Shown here piece after piece: positions 14,165 through 17,832 of a stretch of 17,832 nucleotides of DNA. A model generated the notes under the pieces. That model ran no database searches and had not been told where the DNA came from. It worked only from the letters and a program-made list of their open reading frames with translations. The position numbers and the translations under genes were made by a program. How positions within the stretch are numbered: position 1 is the stretch's first letter; every line of letters begins with the position of its first letter. Origin of the DNA: CAYXXZ01 sp964469165 (GTDB taxonomy: Bacteria; Pseudomonadota; Gammaproteobacteria; Pseudomonadales; Porticoccaceae); the NCBI GenBank assembly GCA_964469165.1, contig CAYXXZ010000064.1:1-17832 (forward strand), given 5' to 3'.

Positions 14165-16824
14165 AGAGACTCTATCGACTTTTTCTTTCCCGGATAGACA
14201 ACAAGCTGATCATGCTCAGCGTGATTCCCGTTGCGGTGGTGACGGCGATCATCACCTGGCACACCATCGACACCCGGCGTGCGGAAATCCAGGATTTCCA
14301 GACGCGCACCGCGCTGATGCTGGCAAAAAACCTCGCCAAGAACGCGGACTTCGCACTCTATTCGGGGCGCGGCGACATCCTCGAACCGCTTGCCGTGTCC
14401 GCCCAGAATTTTCCATCCGTGGTCGGCGTGTATTTCCTGGATGCCAACCGGGAGCTGTTGCTGGCGCCCGAGCTGCCGTCGGAGCTGGATCGCGACATGC
14501 TCAAGCAGGGTTCCTATAGCGACGCGGGGGAGAATGTTTTCGTGGTCGAGGAGCCGGTCTATCTGATTCCCATGGACCTGGACGATTACGGAGACGAGGT
14601 CGAACAGGAAAGCAGCAGCCTGCTCGGCTGGGTCGTGGTGGTGGCGGACAATTCGGAGTCCGCGGCGAAGTCCCGGGAAATTCTCATCACTCACCTGTTG
14701 ATCAGCTTCTCGGTACTGCTTGGCGCTGTGCTGCTCACCTACATGCTTAGCAACACCGTGGTTTCGCCGATTCGTGCCATGACAGCGGTGGTCAGGGAAC
14801 TGGAGCGCGGCAATCTCGATGTGCGCATCCTTCCTTCCACGGGAGACGAACTGGCGATTCTCGCCAATGGCATCAACCACCTCGCGGAGACCGTGGCGGA
14901 AGGCAGGGAAACGCTGGAAAACAAGGTCGAGCTATCCACCCATCGCCTCACCATGACGCTCGAGGACCTGAAGCGCAAGAACCGCGAACTGGAGCTGGCG
15001 CGCCGCGAAGCCGAGGAGGCGAGTACCGCCAAGGGCGACTTCCTCGCCCAGATGAGTCACGAGCTGCGCACGCCCATCACCGCCATTCAGGGCTTCATCA
15101 GGCTGCTTGCTTCTTCCGATCTGCGTCCGGCAGAGGCGCGCTACTGCGCCATCATCCAGCAGGCCTCGGTGCAGTTGCTGCAACTCATCGACGACATCCT
15201 CGACATCACGCGCCTGCAATCCAACGCCATCATTCTCGACCGGGCACCGTTCAACCTCGCCGAATGCATCGAAGCGCCGGTGTCTCTGATGGCGCCGAGC
15301 GCCCACGAGAAAGGGCTGGAGCTGATTCTCGACATTGCGCCCAATGTGCCCTACACACTGCTGGGCGATAGTTTGCGGCTGCGCCAGATCGTCAACAACC
15401 TGGTCTCCAACGCCATCAAGTTCACGCCGGCTGGCTATGTTCTGGTGAAAGTGAAAGCCAGCGCTCATGCCGGAGAGCGGATGACGCTGCTGCTCCAGGT
15501 GATCGACACCGGCATCGGCATTCCCGATCGCCAGCAGACGGGTTTGTTCGAGCCCTTCAGTCAGGCAGACTCCTCCATTTCGCGGCGTTTCGGCGGTTCC
15601 GGCCTGGGACTTTCGATCGTCAGGCGTCTGGTGGAACTGATGGACGGCGACATTCGCCTCGACAGCACCACCGGCAAGGGATCCACCTTTACGCTGGCGC
15701 TGCCGCTTGAGGTGCAGTCCGGCGATGACGTGCCGAAAAGCGCGCCTGCCACGCGCTGTGTGCTGCTCTTCGACACGCACCCGCAGAGCCGCCAGGCGCT
15801 GGAAAATATTCTGGGCCGCTACGTGGAGGTGATCGAGTCCTGCGACAGCTTTGCCGACCTGGAAATCAACGAGCTGCATATGACGCCGGAGCTCATCGTC
15901 TACTCGCCTCGGGTCGAACAAACCCTCGCGGACATCGAGGAAGACATCCGTCGCCTGCGCGCTGTCAGTGACAGCCCCATCGCGGTGCTCATTCCCACCA
16001 CGCCGATCTACAAGAAATTGCCCGAACATTTTCTGGATGACTACCAGCCCATCCAGTTCCTCGACAAACCGCCCATGTCGGCGGAACTCAGCCGCTGCTT
16101 CGGGCGCGCCGATGCGGAGGCTGGCGGCGAGCGCGGCGCCATGCTCGATGCCCGCATTCTGGTGGCGGAAGACAACGAGTTCACCCGTATTCTGCTCAGC
16201 ACCTTCTTCGAGCATACTGACTGTCAGCTGGTGCTGACCAAGAACGGTCGTGAAGCCATAGACGTGTGCCGCGAACAGCGTTTCGATCTGATCCTGATGG
16301 ACGTGCGCATGCCGGAGGTCAACGGCATCGAGGCCGTGCGCGAAGTGCGCCGCGACAGCCTCAATCGGGATACGCCGATCATCATGCTCACAGCCGACAT
16401 TCTCCAGCAGGAAGAAAACGCGCTGTTCGACGTGGGCGCGTCGGACGTGGTATTCAAACCTTTCGACGAAGGAAAGCTGCTGGCCGCGGTGCGCAAACAC
16501 CTGCGCCGCACCCTGGTCGAGCAGGTGGCGCGCACGAGCCCGGATGCCGATAAGGAACAGCGCCGACGGCTCTTCGCCAGCGAGGTCGCACGTCTCACGG
16601 ACGTGGCCAGGCAGGCGCTCGAAGACCAGGACGTGGCGGTGTTACAGGACGCCATCCACCAATTGCTCGGCATCGCCGGCGTCTACCGCATGGCCTATCT
16701 GGAACGGGCCGTGCAGGCGCTGCATCAGGCGGTCAAGGCGGGCAGCGACAACAAGGCGGTCGCCGCGATGGAGACGTTGATACTGGAAGTGGAGAAGCTT
16801 CAGACCGGCAAAGCAGAAAGCTGA
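14161..16824 (+). CDS. BarA/GacS-like hybrid sensor histidine kinase (HAMP-HisKA-HATPase-pseudoREC-REC-HPt)
   Basis: An 887-residue tripartite inner-membrane sensor kinase. It starts at GTG (14161), overlapping the previous stop, with GGAG nine bases upstream. TM1 is about 16-34, the periplasmic domain 35-173, TM2 about 175-197, and HAMP 198-250, followed by a coiled coil. HisKA carries MSHELRTPITAI with His300. HATPase_c has NLVSNAIKF (Asn417), DTGIGIP (449-455) and GGSGLGL (478-484). Residues 530-650 form a degenerate receiver lacking the phosphorylation site. A true receiver follows at 663-782, with VAEDN (Asp671), LMDVRMP (Asp714), Thr744 and Lys766. The C-terminal HPt has His833 in IHQLLGIAG. 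Domain order and many stretches match E. coli BarA (918). The periplasmic part has an acidic insert (DLDDYGDEVEQESSS). The neighbours differ from those of barA/gacS that I know, so this may be a paralogue. No response-regulator gene is in view. Confidence 0.9.
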   Translation: MKRLYRLFLSRIDNKLIMLSVIPVAVVTAIITWHTIDTRRAEIQDFQTRTALMLAKNLAKNADFALYSGRGDILEPLAVSAQNFPSVVGVYFLDANRELLLAPELPSELDRDMLKQGSYSDAGENVFVVEEPVYLIPMDLDDYGDEVEQESSSLLGWVVVVADNSESAAKSREILITHLLISFSVLLGAVLLTYMLSNTVVSPIRAMTAVVRELERGNLDVRILPSTGDELAILANGINHLAETVAEGRETLENKVELSTHRLTMTLEDLKRKNRELELARREAEEASTAKGDFLAQMSHELRTPITAIQGFIRLLASSDLRPAEARYCAIIQQASVQLLQLIDDILDITRLQSNAIILDRAPFNLAECIEAPVSLMAPSAHEKGLELILDIAPNVPYTLLGDSLRLRQIVNNLVSNAIKFTPAGYVLVKVKASAHAGERMTLLLQVIDTGIGIPDRQQTGLFEPFSQADSSISRRFGGSGLGLSIVRRLVELMDGDIRLDSTTGKGSTFTLALPLEVQSGDDVPKSAPATRCVLLFDTHPQSRQALENILGRYVEVIESCDSFADLEINELHMTPELIVYSPRVEQTLADIEEDIRRLRAVSDSPIAVLIPTTPIYKKLPEHFLDDYQPIQFLDKPPMSAELSRCFGRADAEAGGERGAMLDARILVAEDNEFTRILLSTFFEHTDCQLVLTKNGREAIDVCREQRFDLILMDVRMPEVNGIEAVREVRRDSLNRDTPIIMLTADILQQEENALFDVGASDVVFKPFDEGKLLAAVRKHLRRTLVEQVARTSPDADKEQRRRLFASEVARLTDVARQALEDQDVAVLQDAIHQLLGIAGVYRMAYLERAVQALHQAVKAGSDNKAVAAMETLILEVEKLQTGKAES

Positions 16825-16829
16825 AGAGA

Positions 16830-16907
16830 AGCTATAAGCTGTAAGCTCTAAGTTGGACTCTGGTAGAACTCAGTTCTTCCAATGTTCCTGCTTAAAGCTT
16901 ACTGCTC
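16830..16907. repeat. Palindromic heptamer element, copy 3
   Basis: This is the cleanest copy, about 78 bp, six bases after the kinase stop. The left arm (16830-16851) is AGCTATA, AGCTGTA, AGCTCTA in exact seven-base register. The 42-bp core is 16852-16893, and the right arm AAAGCTTACTGCTC (16894-16907) is complementary to the left arm with mismatches. The core half-sites also pair imperfectly (TAGAACTCAGTTCT centre), so the whole unit could fold as one long hairpin in RNA from either strand. Confidence 0.85.
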
Positions 16908-16949
16908 GCTCCGGTTTTCACGCCGGGCTGGAACCCGAATTTCCACCTG

Positions 16950-17015
16950 CTGTGTAAACTCTGGCAGAACCCGGTTCTTGCAACGCTCCTGCTTAAAGCT
17001 TACGGCTTACAGCTC
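16950..17015. repeat. Palindromic heptamer element, copy 4 (left arm degraded)
   Basis: The 42-bp core (16953-16994) is followed by the best-preserved right arm, AAAGCTTACGGCTTACAGCTC (16995-17015; three heptamer steps). The left arm is reduced to a few bases. The core contains the near-palindrome GCAGAACCCGGTTCTTGC. It is in the same orientation as copy 3 and 43 bases beyond it, in the convergent gap between the kinase gene and serA. Confidence 0.8.
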
Positions 17016-17016
17016 G

Positions 17017-17033
17017 CCCTGCCGGAGGCAGGG
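17017..17033 (-). terminator. Stem-loop just after serA
   Basis: A perfect 7-bp stem, CCCTGCC-GGA-GGCAGGG, lies two bases beyond the serA stop on the minus strand. Its position suggests a transcript-end hairpin for serA. There is no U-tract after it (the next bases are CGAGCTG), so termination efficiency by this stem alone is doubtful; it may work together with the adjacent palindromic element. Confidence 0.45.
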
Positions 17034-17035
17034 TG

Positions 17036-17832
17036 CTAGAGCACCCTGACCTGTATGACGCCTTCAGTGCCGCGAATCCGGGCGATGGCGTCTTCGGACG
17101 GTTCGTCCTCGACATCGATGATGTTGTAGGCGAGGTTGTCGCGGCTCTTGTTCACCAGGTCGATGACGTTGTTGTTGGTTTCCGAGAGAATCGCCAGGAC
17201 GTTGCTCAGCACCTTGGGCACGTTGTCGTTGCTGAAGGTCAGGCGATGGCCGCCGCTGCGCGTCATGGCGGCGTGCGGGAAATTGACGGAGTTCTTGATG
17301 TTGCCGTTTTCCAGGAAGTCCATCAGCTGGTCGGCGGCCATCATCGCGCAGTTTTCCTCCGCCTCGTGGGTGCTGGCGCCGATATGCGGCATAAGCAGCA
17401 CATTGGCTGCGCCGATCAGGCCGGGAGCGGGGAAGTCGGCGGTGTAGCCACCGAGCATGCCTTGCGCCAGAGCTTCCTGCAGGGCGGCGGTCTCGACGAT
17501 TTCTTCACGGGCGAAGTTGAGCAGTTTGGCGCCTTTCTTGAATTGCGCCAGGGTTTCCCTGTTGATCAGGTGGCGGGTCGCTTCGATGGCGGGCACGTGC
17601 AGGGTGACGTAGTCGGAGCGGCTGAGCAGCGCGGCCAGACTGTCCATCTTTTCGACGCTGCTGTGCAGGCGCCAGGCCGCTTCCACGGAGATCGCGGGAT
17701 CGTAACCCACCACATGCATGCCGAGGTCGAGAGCCATGTTGGCGACCATGGAGCCGATCGCGCCGAGACCGACCACGCCGAGGGTCTTGCCGTACAGTTC
17801 GGAACCGACGAAACGCTTCTTCTCCTTCTCGA
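17036..17832 (-). CDS. serA: D-3-phosphoglycerate dehydrogenase, 5' end beyond the window
   Basis: The C-terminal 265 or so residues of SerA, which oxidises 3-phosphoglycerate to 3-phosphohydroxypyruvate with NAD in the first step of serine synthesis. The reading frame is open to the right edge, where it encodes EKEKKRFVGSELYGKTLGVV, so the gene starts outside the window. The Rossmann motif GLGAIGSMVAN is intact. Next come LLNFAREEIVE, where the commoner residue after Arg is Gly, and the catalytic His in LMPHIGASTHEAEENCA. The ENGNIKNSVNFP linker leads into a C-terminal ACT domain (about the last 75 residues: VPKVLSNVLAILSETNNNVIDLVNKSRDNLAYNIID). This is the short-form SerA, probably feedback-inhibited by serine through the ACT domain. 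It is convergent with the kinase gene. Confidence 0.95.
   Translation of the reverse strand, partial: EKEKKRFVGSELYGKTLGVVGLGAIGSMVANMALDLGMHVVGYDPAISVEAAWRLHSSVEKMDSLAALLSRSDYVTLHVPAIEATRHLINRETLAQFKKGAKLLNFAREEIVETAALQEALAQGMLGGYTADFPAPGLIGAANVLLMPHIGASTHEAEENCAMMAADQLMDFLENGNIKNSVNFPHAAMTRSGGHRLTFSNDNVPKVLSNVLAILSETNNNVIDLVNKSRDNLAYNIIDVEDEPSEDAIARIRGTEGVIQVRVL

Noticed and set aside
14932..16500. Open frame (522 codons) on the minus strand opposite the kinase
   Set aside because: Antisense to conserved HisKA, HATPase and receiver motifs; no domain of its own.

Overview
The window is a dense, GC-rich stretch of chromosome from a gammaproteobacterium. The gene set (biosynthetic arginine decarboxylase SpeA next to a carboxynorspermidine synthase-type dehydrogenase, a FabY-type ketoacyl synthase, PdxH, short-form SerA, a BarA/GacS-type kinase) fits an environmental, possibly marine, lineage. 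I cannot name the genus from sequence alone. There are eleven protein genes, with serA cut by the right edge. I see no rRNA, tRNA, CRISPR array, transposase or phage gene.

Layout. 1-1206: a tandem heptamer array, then an AI-2E/PerM-family membrane protein (+). 1207-1597: a repeat-filled convergent junction. 1598-3448: two divergent envelope genes, a three-domain lipoprotein (MliC-like, COG3650-like, META; -) and a secreted VanX-type D-Ala-D-Ala dipeptidase (+). 3525-6805: a polyamine pair on the minus strand, speA followed by a carboxy(nor)spermidine dehydrogenase. 7043-10022: a FabY-like synthase (-) divergent from an AraC regulator with a DJ-1/PfpI-like sensor domain (+). 10151-10789: pdxH (-). 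11106-16824: a translationally coupled three-gene operon encoding a TonB-dependent receptor, a periplasmic substrate-binding protein and a BarA-like hybrid histidine kinase. 17036-17832: the 3' part of serA (-).

The most interesting system is that three-gene operon. Consecutive genes overlap by four bases (ATGA, then GTGA). It would place an outer-membrane receptor, a periplasmic binding protein with no ABC permease or ATPase beside it, and an inner-membrane phosphorelay kinase under one transcript. I infer a trans-envelope sensing pathway; the ligand and cognate response regulator are unknown.

The second theme is intergenic structure. All four convergent gene junctions carry long inverted repeats, from several unrelated families. 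Several of these are built on a seven-base period: a GTGAACT array at the left edge, inverted GTCTGAC/GTCAGAC arrays between the AraC gene and pdxH, and a palindromic element of about 70-84 bp whose arms are degenerate GCTRTAA-type heptamers around a 42-bp core. This last element occurs twice at each of two junctions, and solo arms occur elsewhere. These look like REP/MITE-like or bidirectional 3'-end elements.
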